Shown piece by piece: positions 43,314 to 49,946 of a stretch of DNA of 49,946 nt. The position numbers and the translations under genes are program-made. The DNA is taken from the NCBI GenBank assembly GCA_015068085.1, contig SVLF01000015.1, positions 1-49,946 of the forward strand. The letters run 5' to 3'. Each line of letters starts with the position of its first letter. Position 1 is the stretch's first letter. The notes beneath the pieces are model-generated. The model was not told where the DNA came from. It ran no database searches and saw only the letters and a list, made by a program, of their open reading frames with translations. Origin of the DNA: Oscillospiraceae bacterium. Lineage in GTDB: Bacteria > Bacillota > Clostridia > Oscillospirales > JAAYXM01.

Positions 43314-43361
43314 TTCATATAGCCTGCCCGGAAGTTTTTCCGGGCGGGCATCCGTATAAGA

Positions 43362-43391
43362 GAAAAAACCGACTTGAAAACAAGCCGGTTT
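43362..43391 (-). terminator. terminator of tRNA-Gly
   Basis: In minus-strand RNA AAACCGGCUUG pairs with CAAGUCGGUUU (one G-U) around UUUU, then UUU follows. It abuts the tRNA 3' end. Confidence 0.85.
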
Positions 43392-43465
43392 GGAGCGGAA
43401 GACGAGATTCGAACTCGCGACTTTCACCTTGGCAAGGTGACACTCTACCACTGAGTCACTCCCGC
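43391..43465 (-). tRNA. tRNA-Gly (anticodon GCC)
   Basis: A 75-nt cloverleaf with the encoded CCA. Acceptor GCGGGAG pairs with CTTCCGC with one wobble. The anticodon stem CACCT/AGGTG holds TGCCA, giving anticodon GCC. The T-arm has GAGTTCGAATCTC. It reads GGC and GGU codons. Confidence 0.97.
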
Positions 43466-43478
43466 AATTGCATATACT

Positions 43479-43506
43479 ATTATACCACATAATTGCGGAA
43501 TGTCAA
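43479..43506 (-). promoter_or_regulatory. promoter of tRNA-Gly
   Basis: Minus strand: perfect TTGACA (43501-43506), 16 bp, perfect TATAAT (43479-43484) with extended TGTGG, starting just before the tRNA. Confidence 0.8.
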
Positions 43507-43552
43507 CAAGAAAAATATTAAATTTTATTTAACTTGCAGATTTTATTTTTTC

Positions 43553-43581
43553 TTGCAGAAATGAAATAAATATGGTATACT
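43553..43581 (+). promoter_or_regulatory. promoter of the DUF1015 gene
   Basis: TTGCAG (43553-43558), 17 bp, TATACT (43576-43581) with extended TGG. The leader is ~30 nt with AAAGGGTG before the ATG. Confidence 0.7.
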
Positions 43582-43616
43582 TATTTCCATATTATATAAA
43601 CAAAGGGTGAATATTT

Positions 43617-44876
43617 ATGAGTAAAAGAGTTTTTGCTCCCGGAGACGTTCTTCTTCCCAAAGACGGAACGGATATGACCAAATGGAGCGTTGTTGCGTGT
43701 GACCAATACACCTCCGAGCCGGAATACTGGTCAAGTGTTTCTTCTTTTGTCGGAGATGCACCGTCCACACTGCATCTTACATTCCCGGAAATTTATCTTG
43801 AGGACGGGGACGGAGATGCAAGAATCGAGCGCATCAACAGTTCTATGGCAGAATACATAGCAAACGGTATTTTTGCAGAAAAGGTGTCTAAATACATATA
43901 CGTTGAGCGCACTCAAAGAAACGGAAAGATACGCCGCGGTCTTATGGGCGTGGTTGACCTTGAAGAGTATGACTATATGCCCGGCTCGCAGTCTAAAATC
44001 CGAGCTACGGAGGGCACCGTTCTTGAGCGCATTCCGCCGCGCGTTAAAATCCGCAAGAATGCAAAGCTTGAAATCCCGCACATAATGCTCCTCATTGACG
44101 ATGCAGAAAAGACTGTTATCGAACCGCTTGCCGGTGCCGAGCTTCCTGTTGCATATGACTTTAAGCTTATGGAGAATTCAGGCTCTATCCGCGGATATTT
44201 TGTAAGCGCAGATGAGGAAGCGCGCATAGACAAAGCTCTCGCCGCGCTTGCTGATGAAGCAGCATTTAATAAGAAATACAATGTTTCCGGCAAAGGCGTT
44301 TTACAGTTTGCGGTAGGCGACGGAAACCATTCTCTCGCAACAGCAAAAGAGTGCTGGCGTCTCGTTAAGGAAACAATCTCTCCCGATGAGTATGAAACAC
44401 ATCCGGCGCGCTTCGCACTTTGCGAGCTTGTAAATCTGCACGACTCTTCTCTCGAGTTTGAAGCAATCCACAGAGTTGTTTTTGACATTGATACCGCGAA
44501 AATGCGCAAAGCTCTCTCGGAATATTATGAGCTTTCAAATTCTGCAGAGCAGAAGTTTATTATGATTACGGCAGGCGGCACCGAGGAAATCGGAATCGCA
44601 AATCCGAAATCCAATCTCACAGTCGGCTCACTTCAGAAATTCATTGACGATTATCTGAAAGAAAACGGCGGAAAGGTCGATTATATCCACGGTGAGGATG
44701 TTGTAAAGCGTCTCGGTGCAGAGCCGGGCAACGCAGGCTTTATCCTTCCTGTAATTTCAAAGGACTCCTTCTTCCCGACCGTTATCTGCGACGGTGCTCT
44801 TCCGAGAAAAACTTTTTCCATGGGCGATGCATGGGACAAGAGATTTTATTTAGAATCAAGGGTTATAAAGAAATAA
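43617..44876 (+). CDS. DUF1015 family protein
   Basis: A 419-residue soluble protein of the DUF1015 family, widespread in Clostridia and of unknown reaction. The family core is visible: VLLPKDGTDMTKWSVVACDQ at the start, PHIMLLIDD, and the signature FAVGDGNHSLATAK near residue 235, which looks like an active-site loop. The C-terminal part (KDSFFPTVICDGALPRKTFS) is also typical. It is monocistronic with its own promoter and a strong terminator and converges on the mbl gene. I cannot assign a function from sequence. Confidence 0.9.
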   Translation: MSKRVFAPGDVLLPKDGTDMTKWSVVACDQYTSEPEYWSSVSSFVGDAPSTLHLTFPEIYLEDGDGDARIERINSSMAEYIANGIFAEKVSKYIYVERTQRNGKIRRGLMGVVDLEEYDYMPGSQSKIRATEGTVLERIPPRVKIRKNAKLEIPHIMLLIDDAEKTVIEPLAGAELPVAYDFKLMENSGSIRGYFVSADEEARIDKALAALADEAAFNKKYNVSGKGVLQFAVGDGNHSLATAKECWRLVKETISPDEYETHPARFALCELVNLHDSSLEFEAIHRVVFDIDTAKMRKALSEYYELSNSAEQKFIMITAGGTEEIGIANPKSNLTVGSLQKFIDDYLKENGGKVDYIHGEDVVKRLGAEPGNAGFILPVISKDSFFPTVICDGALPRKTFSMGDAWDKRFYLESRVIKK

Positions 44877-44888
44877 TGTTTATGCAAC

Positions 44889-44920
44889 AATCGCCGCGAA
44901 GATTGCTCTTCGCGGCGATT
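44889..44920. terminator. bidirectional intrinsic terminator
   Basis: Perfect 14-bp stem AATCGCCGCGAAGA/TCTTCGCGGCGATT with a 4-nt loop, enclosed by TATGCAA and TTTGCATA. It ends the DUF1015 transcript 12 nt past the stop and can serve the opposing mbl transcript. Confidence 0.9.
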
Positions 44921-44942
44921 CTTTGCATAGCCATTCAATTTA

Positions 44943-45974
44943 TCAGGAAAGCATTTGCTTTCTTCTTGAGAGGTTAAGCGTTCCGTCGGTCATATTACCG
45001 AGCTCATCAAGGGTTTTTCCGGTGCCGTAAACAACACAGGAAACAGCCTCATCCGCAACACGGGTGTCAATACCTGTTTTGGACTGGATAAGCTCTGCAA
45101 AGCCCCAGACAAGAGAGCCGCCGCCCGTAAGGACGATACCGTTTGTCGAAATATCGCCGACAAGCTCAGGAGGAGTGCGCTCGAGCACACTGTGGATAGC
45201 CTCAACAATTCTTGTTGCAGGTTCTTCAAGAGCCTCATACATCTCACTTGAGGTTACCGTAAAGATACGCGGAAGCCCCGTCATAAGGCAACGTCCTTTT
45301 ATTTCCATAGAAATTTCCTCAGGACGCGGGAAAACGCATCCGATATTGATTTTGAGATCTTCTGCGGTACGCTCACCAATCAGCACATTATGCTTGCGGC
45401 GTATGTATTTGATGATATATTCATCAAAATCATCACCCGCCATTTTAATTGATGAGGATTCAACAATATTTGAAAGAGAAATAACTGCAACGTCGGTTGT
45501 TCCGCCGCCGATATCAATAATCATATTTCCATCCGGCTCTTCAATTTTGATACCTGCACCAATTGCAGCCGCAATAGGTTCTTCTATAAGGAACACGCTC
45601 CTTGCGCCAGCCTGACGACCTGCATCAATAACCGCACGCTCTTCAACCTCTGTTATTCCGCTCGGAACGCAAATAACAACGCGCGGCTTAATAAGGCTAA
45701 ATCCTCCCATTGCACGGCGAATGAAGTTCTTTATCATATGCTCCGTCATTTCATAGTCAGAAATAACACCGCCGCGAAGCGGGCGGATAGCGATGATGTT
45801 TCCCGGAGTACGACCGAGCATCTTCTGGGCTTCAATACCGACCTTTAAAACCTTATCGGTTGCTTTATCGACCGCTACGACAGACGGTTCACGCAGCACA
45901 ATCCCCTTTCCTTTTACGTATACGAGGATAGATGCAGTGCCCAAATCAATTCCTATATCCCTGCTGAAAACCAT
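44943..45974 (-). CDS. mbl: MreB/Mbl family cell-shape actin
   Basis: Actin-like ATPase that organises wall elongation along the membrane. The phosphate-1 motif is IGIDLGTASILVYV, the phosphate-2 motif IIDIGGGTTDVAVI, and the adenosine motif VLTGGGSLVWG. Homologs begin MVFSRDIG; GAGGTGG lies 6 nt before the ATG at 45974, so the longer frame to 46028 is not used. The length is 343. It stands alone, without mreC or mreD, which together with the KGKGIVLREPSVVA start points to Mbl and not the mreBCD copy; the exact paralog is a guess. Confidence 0.9.
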   Translation of the reverse strand: MVFSRDIGIDLGTASILVYVKGKGIVLREPSVVAVDKATDKVLKVGIEAQKMLGRTPGNIIAIRPLRGGVISDYEMTEHMIKNFIRRAMGGFSLIKPRVVICVPSGITEVEERAVIDAGRQAGARSVFLIEEPIAAAIGAGIKIEEPDGNMIIDIGGGTTDVAVISLSNIVESSSIKMAGDDFDEYIIKYIRRKHNVLIGERTAEDLKINIGCVFPRPEEISMEIKGRCLMTGLPRIFTVTSSEMYEALEEPATRIVEAIHSVLERTPPELVGDISTNGIVLTGGGSLVWGFAELIQSKTGIDTRVADEAVSCVVYGTGKTLDELGNMTDGTLNLSRRKQMLS

Positions 45975-46018
45975 TAATTTCCACCTCAATTTTTCTTCAT
46001 AAATTCTTTTACCAATAT

Positions 46019-46047
46019 AGTATACCACAAATAAATACCGCTTACAA
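46019..46047 (-). promoter_or_regulatory. promoter of the mbl gene
   Basis: Minus strand: TTGTAA (46042-46047), 17 bp, TATACT (46019-46024) with extended TGTGG. It lies in the comF-mbl gap. Confidence 0.65.
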
Positions 46048-46064
46048 GCATTATTTATTACAGA

Positions 46065-46721
46065 TTATTTTTTTCCTTGCCCGGCGGCAGCAATTGTCAC
46101 AACATACACCTTTTCGGCACCGCTCGTTTTCAAAACACGGGCACACTCACTGACTGTGCTTCCCGTGGTAAACACATCGTCAATCAGGATTATGCGTTTA
46201 CCGGATACATCCGCAGTTGCAATTTCATATGCGCCGAGAACGTTTGCCCGTCTGCCTGCCGCATCAGTCTGGCGTGACTGAGGCGAGGAATCACGGCATT
46301 TTACAAGTGTCCTCACCGGTTCAGAGCCGATACGACGGCAGGTTTCAGCCGCCAAAAGCTTTGCCTGATCATATCCGCGGCTCCTTTTTCTTTTTTTACT
46401 GAGCGGAACCCATGAAATAATATCATATTTCCCCGCAAGATTTGAATTAATACATTCTTCAAGATATTCAGAGAAATCAACGGAATACTTCGAAAGCCCC
46501 GCAAATTTATATCTTATAATCGCATTTTTAACATCGCCTTTATAACGAAAACACGACCATACACCGTCAACGAACATCACATTTTCTTTGGACTCCTGAG
46601 GAATTTTATAAGGCAGCGTATCTCTGCATTTGTCGCATACTCCGTCCTTTTCAAGAACACGTCTGCAGAACACACACTTGGGAGGAAACAAATATTTTGC
46701 GACAAGCTCTGTAATTTTCAA
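46065..46721 (-). CDS. comF: ComF family phosphoribosyltransferase-like protein
   Basis: A 218-residue protein of the competence ComF group. An N-terminal zinc ribbon (PPKCVFCRR and DKCRDTL, residues ~13-35) precedes a PRTase fold whose PRPP loop is RIILIDDVFTTGST near residue 178. In naturally competent relatives it helps take up single-stranded DNA with the ComFA helicase; here its partner is absent from the window. The start is TTG at 46721, with AAGGAGG 8 nt before it. It is 30 bp downstream of recD2, an order seen in many Clostridia. Confidence 0.92.
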   Translation of the reverse strand: MKITELVAKYLFPPKCVFCRRVLEKDGVCDKCRDTLPYKIPQESKENVMFVDGVWSCFRYKGDVKNAIIRYKFAGLSKYSVDFSEYLEECINSNLAGKYDIISWVPLSKKRKRSRGYDQAKLLAAETCRRIGSEPVRTLVKCRDSSPQSRQTDAAGRRANVLGAYEIATADVSGKRIILIDDVFTTGSTVSECARVLKTSGAEKVYVVTIAAAGQGKK

Positions 46722-46751
46722 ACGCCTTACCTCCTTCGCTCATAAATAATC

Positions 46752-48959
46752 TCAACCGAGAAGCTCTTTTATGCGAGTTTTAAGCGCACTGTATCTGTTT
46801 CTTTGTTTATTATTTTCCGTCATACGCTTAACTACGCCGTAGTCGCCTACGATTATAAGTAACTCTCGTGCTCGCGTCATTGCCGTATACAACACACTTC
46901 TGTGCAAGAGCGTCGGAGAGCTGTCACATGCAACCAGAACAACAGCACGAAACTCACTGCCTTGCGATTTATGAACCGTCATCGCATACGCAAGCTCGAG
47001 CTCATTCAGCATAGAAAACGGATAATGAACAAGGCGGGAATCAAAATTCACGGTCAGAGTTTCATCGCGGGTATCAATACTTATAACCTCGCCGATATCT
47101 CCGTTAAATATTCCGTACCCCACTTCGCCGCCGTACATCCCATACCAGTTTATAGTATAGTTGTTCTTTATCTGCATAACGCGATCACCCAAACGGAAAA
47201 GACGATCTCCTATCTTCTTTTCATCCTTACCCTCCTCAGGAGGATTAAGCGCTTGCTGTAAACGGTGGTTAAGCTCCACTGTTCCGGTTGAATTTTTACG
47301 GCTGACGGCAAGTACCTGAATCTGCGATGCAGGAATATTCATATTATCAGGTAATCTCGTTCTGCAAAGCTCAAGCACCGTCTGCACCAGCGACTCATCA
47401 TCTGTCCGTGACATAAAGAACAAATCATTGTCCTTTTTCCTGAAATCGGGAAGCTCACCGCGATTGACCGAGTGCGCACCGACAATTATATCACTTTCTG
47501 CCGCCTGACGGAAAATCCTGTCAAGGACAACCGTCGGAAACATCTCACAGCCAAGCAGATCTTTAAAAACATTTCCGGGTCCGACAGACGGAAGCTGATC
47601 AGCATCACCGACAAGAATCAGCTTGCATCGTGGCGGAAGAGCTTTCAGGGTCGCCGCCATAAGCTCAATGTCAACCATAGACATTTCATCTATTATGAGA
47701 ACATCGGTCTCAAGCGGATTCTGCTCGTCTCTCGAAAATGACGCCGCGGTTCCGTGTTCATTGTAGCAAATTTCAAGAAGGCGGTGAATTGTTTTTGCTT
47801 CAATCCCGCAAAACTCCGTCATTCTCTTAGCAGCGCGCCCCGTAGGCGCGGCAAGCATCACCCGCATATCCATTCGCTCAAATGCGGCAAGCATCCCTTT
47901 GATAACTGTTGTTTTTCCGGTTCCGGGCCCTCCCGTCAAAAGAAGAACTGAGTTGTTCACCGCCATCTCAATTGCTTTTTTTTGCAGAGGTTCGAACTTG
48001 AGATTTCCTTTTATCTCCGCTTTTTCAACAATTTCATCGCAATCAAACTCTGTTGCCGTATTTGTAACCGCCAAAACAGCAAGTTTTTTTGCGACATAAC
48101 TCTCAGCATCGTAAAGCGACGAAAGATAGCACGCAGAGAGCCCGCAAATTTCTTCTTCTACCACTTCACCGTCAGCAATAAGACGGTCGATGGTTATTTC
48201 AATCTGCGCTTCGTCCACACTCAACAGTCTTGCCGTGGCAGCGCGCAATTTATCACGAGGAATAAAGGTATGACCTGATTCGGAATTAAAGCGAAGTTCA
48301 TATATAACAGCCGCAACAAGCCGCTCACGCGCATTGCCCTCAAAGCCCATATCTATTGCAAGCTTATCCGCCTTATAAAACGGAACGCCGATTTCCGCAT
48401 CTGAAAGTATGTACGGATTTCTACGGACAAACTCTGTTGCTTTTTTTCCGTATATATGAAATAATGCAACTGCAATTTCCGGTTCGAGCCCGTTTTCCGA
48501 AACAAACTCCATAAGCAGCATCAGGGCACTTTGCTGTTCAAACCTTGATGCTATCTGCTCTGCTTTTTTTGCCGTAATTCCGGCTATTTCACACAGCCTG
48601 CGCGGATAACGCTCAATTATATAAAGGCTGTCGTCTCCAAAGGTTTCTACAATTTTTTCTGCAGTTTTCCTGCCTATTCCGCGAATCGCTCCGGAAGACA
48701 AATACGCAAGAATCATCTCTGCGCTGTTCGGCAGAGTTCTCTGAAATGACGTTATTTTAAACTGCGAGCCATAGCTTGGATGATTTGCCCATACTCCGCT
48801 TGCCTCTATATACTCCCCGACACCGGCAAACGGAACACAACCGACAGCAACAGTCTCTCCTCCATCTTCCGTGCGCAGATTCAAAACAGCATATCCGCTA
48901 TCGTCATTTTTAAATATAACTGAGGCTATTACGCCACTTATTACAGTTTCTTCAGTCAT
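46752..48959 (-). CDS. recD2: RecD2-type ATP-dependent DNA helicase (SF1B)
   Basis: 5'-3' helicase without RecB or RecC, used in repair and replication restart. The 735 residues carry the N-terminal OB-like and helix-hairpin-helix region of RecD2 (IRGIGRKTAEKIVETFG, residues ~93-110). Motor motifs follow: Walker A LLTGGPGTGKTT (~343), LAAPTGRAAKRM, Walker B IIDEMSMVD, motif III VGDADQLPSVGPG, and motif VI AYAMTVHKSQGSEF near residue 650. GAGGAAC precedes the ATG. It heads the recD2-comF unit behind a ~230-nt leader. Confidence 0.95.
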   Translation of the reverse strand: MTEETVISGVIASVIFKNDDSGYAVLNLRTEDGGETVAVGCVPFAGVGEYIEASGVWANHPSYGSQFKITSFQRTLPNSAEMILAYLSSGAIRGIGRKTAEKIVETFGDDSLYIIERYPRRLCEIAGITAKKAEQIASRFEQQSALMLLMEFVSENGLEPEIAVALFHIYGKKATEFVRRNPYILSDAEIGVPFYKADKLAIDMGFEGNARERLVAAVIYELRFNSESGHTFIPRDKLRAATARLLSVDEAQIEITIDRLIADGEVVEEEICGLSACYLSSLYDAESYVAKKLAVLAVTNTATEFDCDEIVEKAEIKGNLKFEPLQKKAIEMAVNNSVLLLTGGPGTGKTTVIKGMLAAFERMDMRVMLAAPTGRAAKRMTEFCGIEAKTIHRLLEICYNEHGTAASFSRDEQNPLETDVLIIDEMSMVDIELMAATLKALPPRCKLILVGDADQLPSVGPGNVFKDLLGCEMFPTVVLDRIFRQAAESDIIVGAHSVNRGELPDFRKKDNDLFFMSRTDDESLVQTVLELCRTRLPDNMNIPASQIQVLAVSRKNSTGTVELNHRLQQALNPPEEGKDEKKIGDRLFRLGDRVMQIKNNYTINWYGMYGGEVGYGIFNGDIGEVISIDTRDETLTVNFDSRLVHYPFSMLNELELAYAMTVHKSQGSEFRAVVLVACDSSPTLLHRSVLYTAMTRARELLIIVGDYGVVKRMTENNKQRNRYSALKTRIKELLG

Positions 48960-49189
48960 TACCGTTCCTCATAATTTTCTATTTATAATCCGCTGTATGA
49001 ACAAACAGAAAGGATTTTCTTTTAAGCTTTTCGGATAAAACAGAATATCTGCCAATACCGAAAAAAGCGCAATTACGCAAATTGATGCAAAAACCGCAAT
49101 TATTGCATCTGCAACAACCCGAATCCACACAGAATATCACCTCGGTATATTCTATGCCGAGAAATTTTATGCGTGAAGTCCCGGGCAAT
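48960..49189 (-). promoter_or_regulatory. long recD2 leader, no clear gene
   Basis: Between the promoter and recD2 lie ~230 nt, longer than any other leader here. Possible folds are CTCGG/CCGAG (around 49150) and GATGCAA/TTGCATC, plus a repeated GATATTCTGT segment. The minus-strand frame across 48979-49224 begins inside the -35 and lacks a ribosome binding site, so it is not called. The stretch 49225-49322 holds only a terminator and an AACGC/GCGTT stem. Confidence 0.4.
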
Positions 49190-49195
49190 GATATA

Positions 49196-49224
49196 ATTAT
49201 ATCAGTTATTTGCAAAATAAACAA
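49196..49224 (-). promoter_or_regulatory. promoter of recD2-comF
   Basis: Minus strand: TTGTTT (49219-49224), 17 bp, perfect TATAAT (49196-49201) with extended TGA. Confidence 0.6.
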
Positions 49225-49247
49225 GTCTTACTATATTTATAAATTAT

Positions 49248-49283
49248 AACACACACTTGCCGTTATTTCAACAAGTGTGTGTT
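49248..49283. terminator. intrinsic terminator after the Cys-rich gene
   Basis: Perfect 12-bp stem AACACACACTTG/CAAGTGTGTGTT with a 12-nt loop. It lies between the Cys-rich gene and the recD2 promoter; on the minus strand the stem's own A/U end and TATAATTTAT follow. Confidence 0.7.
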
Positions 49284-49322
49284 GTTTTCTTTTACAATTA
49301 ACGCTCTGCGCGTTAGGCTTTA

Positions 49323-49529
49323 TTATCTGCAGCAGCCGTGTCTGTGGTGATGCCCGCAACCGCCTCTTTCAGCACAACATTTACAGCAACAGCAGCAACC
49401 ACATTCTCTTTCGTATCCGGCGCACGACTCTCTGCCGCCCGCGTCGACATACTTCATTTCTACATGCTGACAAAAAGAGCTTCTGCAGTTTCTGTTACAG
49501 CAGCTAAAAAAATCAGACAAGCAAAACAT
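49323..49529 (-). CDS. Cys/His-rich 68-residue miniprotein
   Basis: Small unrecognised protein with 17 cysteines and 5 histidines in 68 residues. The N-terminal part has spaced cysteines (MFCLSDFFSCCNRNC, then SFCQH). The C-terminal part is a dense block with CGCCCCCKCC, then a HHHRH cluster and a CC end. TAGGAGG lies 6 nt before the ATG at 49529, which decides the start over the longer frame to 49553 and argues strongly that it is translated. No signal peptide is evident. A promoter (49591-49620) and a terminator flank it, so it looks like a free-standing gene. Metal binding, as in a metallothionein or zinc-buffer protein, is an inference from composition only. Confidence 0.65.
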   Translation of the reverse strand: MFCLSDFFSCCNRNCRSSFCQHVEMKYVDAGGRESCAGYERECGCCCCCKCCAERGGCGHHHRHGCCR

Positions 49530-49590
49530 AAATATCCTCCTATCAAACCGCAAATACGGTTATGTCTCGGACAATTATCTTATCCACCTC

Positions 49591-49620
49591 ATACTATGCC
49601 GTTTGTTTTCGATATGTTAA
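49591..49620 (-). promoter_or_regulatory. candidate promoter of the Cys-rich gene
   Basis: Minus strand: TTAACA (49615-49620), 18 bp, TAGTAT (49591-49596). An AACCG/CGGTT stem lies between it and the ribosome binding site. Confidence 0.45.
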
Positions 49621-49714
49621 TTTCTTGTTTTGCTGTTTTAACAAATCACACCTTAATACTTTACATCGTATGAATCATCGCGTTCTTTTCACCACAAAAT
49701 AATTGTCATAAGCT

Positions 49715-49946
49715 CTATCCCACAGATAAATCTAATTTTACCGATTGCTCGGCGGCATACTTATCTCTTGCAACTTTTAACATTTCCATATTCTTCACAA
49801 TTTCATCAATGTTTTCCATTTCCGTGCTTTTCCACGGTGCTACCATAAAGCCTGCAAGATGGTTTTCGGGGGCATTCTGCATAAAATACTCAACAACATC
49901 ATCCGGGTTATACATACATCCGAAGCAGATTGAAGCACAGGGGACA
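49715..49946 (-). CDS. partial gene, C-terminal end of an unidentified protein
   Basis: Frame is open past the right edge of the window, so this is the last ~76 residues of a longer protein. It reads ASICFGC, then MYNPDDVVEYFMQNAPENHL, then AGFMVAPWKSTEME and a helical end. An internal ATG exists, but the upstream residues look coding. The aromatic PW motif and the MQNAPENHLAGF segment suggest the end of a TIM-barrel hydrolase-like protein, but I do not recognise the family. It lies upstream of the Cys-rich gene in the same direction. Confidence 0.5.
   Translation of the reverse strand, partial: VPCASICFGCMYNPDDVVEYFMQNAPENHLAGFMVAPWKSTEMENIDEIVKNMEMLKVARDKYAAEQSVKLDLSVG

Noticed and set aside
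43164..43490. Minus-strand frame across tRNA-Gly and the gap before rpe
   Set aside because: It runs through the tRNA and the palindromic segment; it is a by-product of structured RNA sequence.
48979..49224. Minus-strand frame of 81 codons before recD2
   Set aside because: Its TTG start coincides with the -35 box of the recD2 promoter and no ribosome binding site precedes it.
1..49946. CRISPR arrays, transposases, prophage or rRNA genes
   Set aside because: No regularly spaced direct repeats, no DDE or tyrosine or serine recombinase motifs, no phage structural genes and no rRNA sequence were seen.

Overview
The window reads as the chromosome of a Gram-positive Clostridia-type bacterium (Bacillota), probably an uncultured gut or rumen member. 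The signs are the gene order trigger factor-clpP-clpX-lon-ysxC, the order rplS-lepB-ylqF-rnhB-yraN, strong AGGAGG ribosome binding sites, sigma-A promoters that often carry an extended -10 TG, S-layer-homology (SLH) wall anchoring, SpoVB/MurJ and Mbl family proteins, and no outer-membrane genes. Species cannot be fixed by eye. Most genes lie on the minus strand.

Region by region. (1) 1-4.4 kb: an AraC-type regulator convergent with a Gfo/Idh/MocA oxidoreductase, an amidohydrolase and a second AraC regulator; a small catabolic accessory block. (2) 4.4-12.2 kb: lysA, then the protein quality control operon (tig, clpP, clpX, lon, ysxC). (3) 12.3-17.5 kb: rplS, lepB, rbgA, rnhB, yraN, thrC and a metallophosphoesterase, driven by a good promoter before rplS. 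(4) 17.6-36.5 kb: a polysaccharide-utilisation region. Two minus-strand units carry two SGNH-type esterases, an RpiB-like isomerase and an intracellular GH43 enzyme (unit 1), and a lipoprotein sugar-binding protein, a TIM-barrel sugar isomerase and a ~2950-residue secreted, SLH-anchored heparinase II/III-like polysaccharide lyase (unit 2). A divergent AraC regulator sits beside the lyase, followed by a second large secreted protein that shares the lyase's N-terminal ~440-residue module. (5) 36.6-43.6 kb: tRNA-Leu(CAG), a heterodimeric ABC exporter with asymmetric ATP sites, a palindrome-rich intergenic element, a MurJ/SpoVB flippase, rpe, a candidate structured RNA, and tRNA-Gly(GCC). (6) 43.6-49.9 kb: a DUF1015 protein, an Mbl/MreB-type actin, comF, recD2 with a long leader, a 68-residue Cys/His-rich miniprotein, and a partial gene cut by the window end.

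How it works together (inference): the wall-anchored lyase would cut an acidic polysaccharide outside the cell, the lipoprotein would bind the products, and the unsecreted GH43 enzyme, esterases and isomerases would finish the oligosaccharides in the cytoplasm. No ABC permease or ATPase for this uptake is encoded here, so it must be borrowed from elsewhere. The AraC regulator between the two module-sharing surface proteins is the likely local controller. The most unusual observations are the giant lyase and its shared module, a palindromic element inserted in frame inside the lyase's SLH region, tandem dyads in the lyase promoter region, and the Cys-rich miniprotein.
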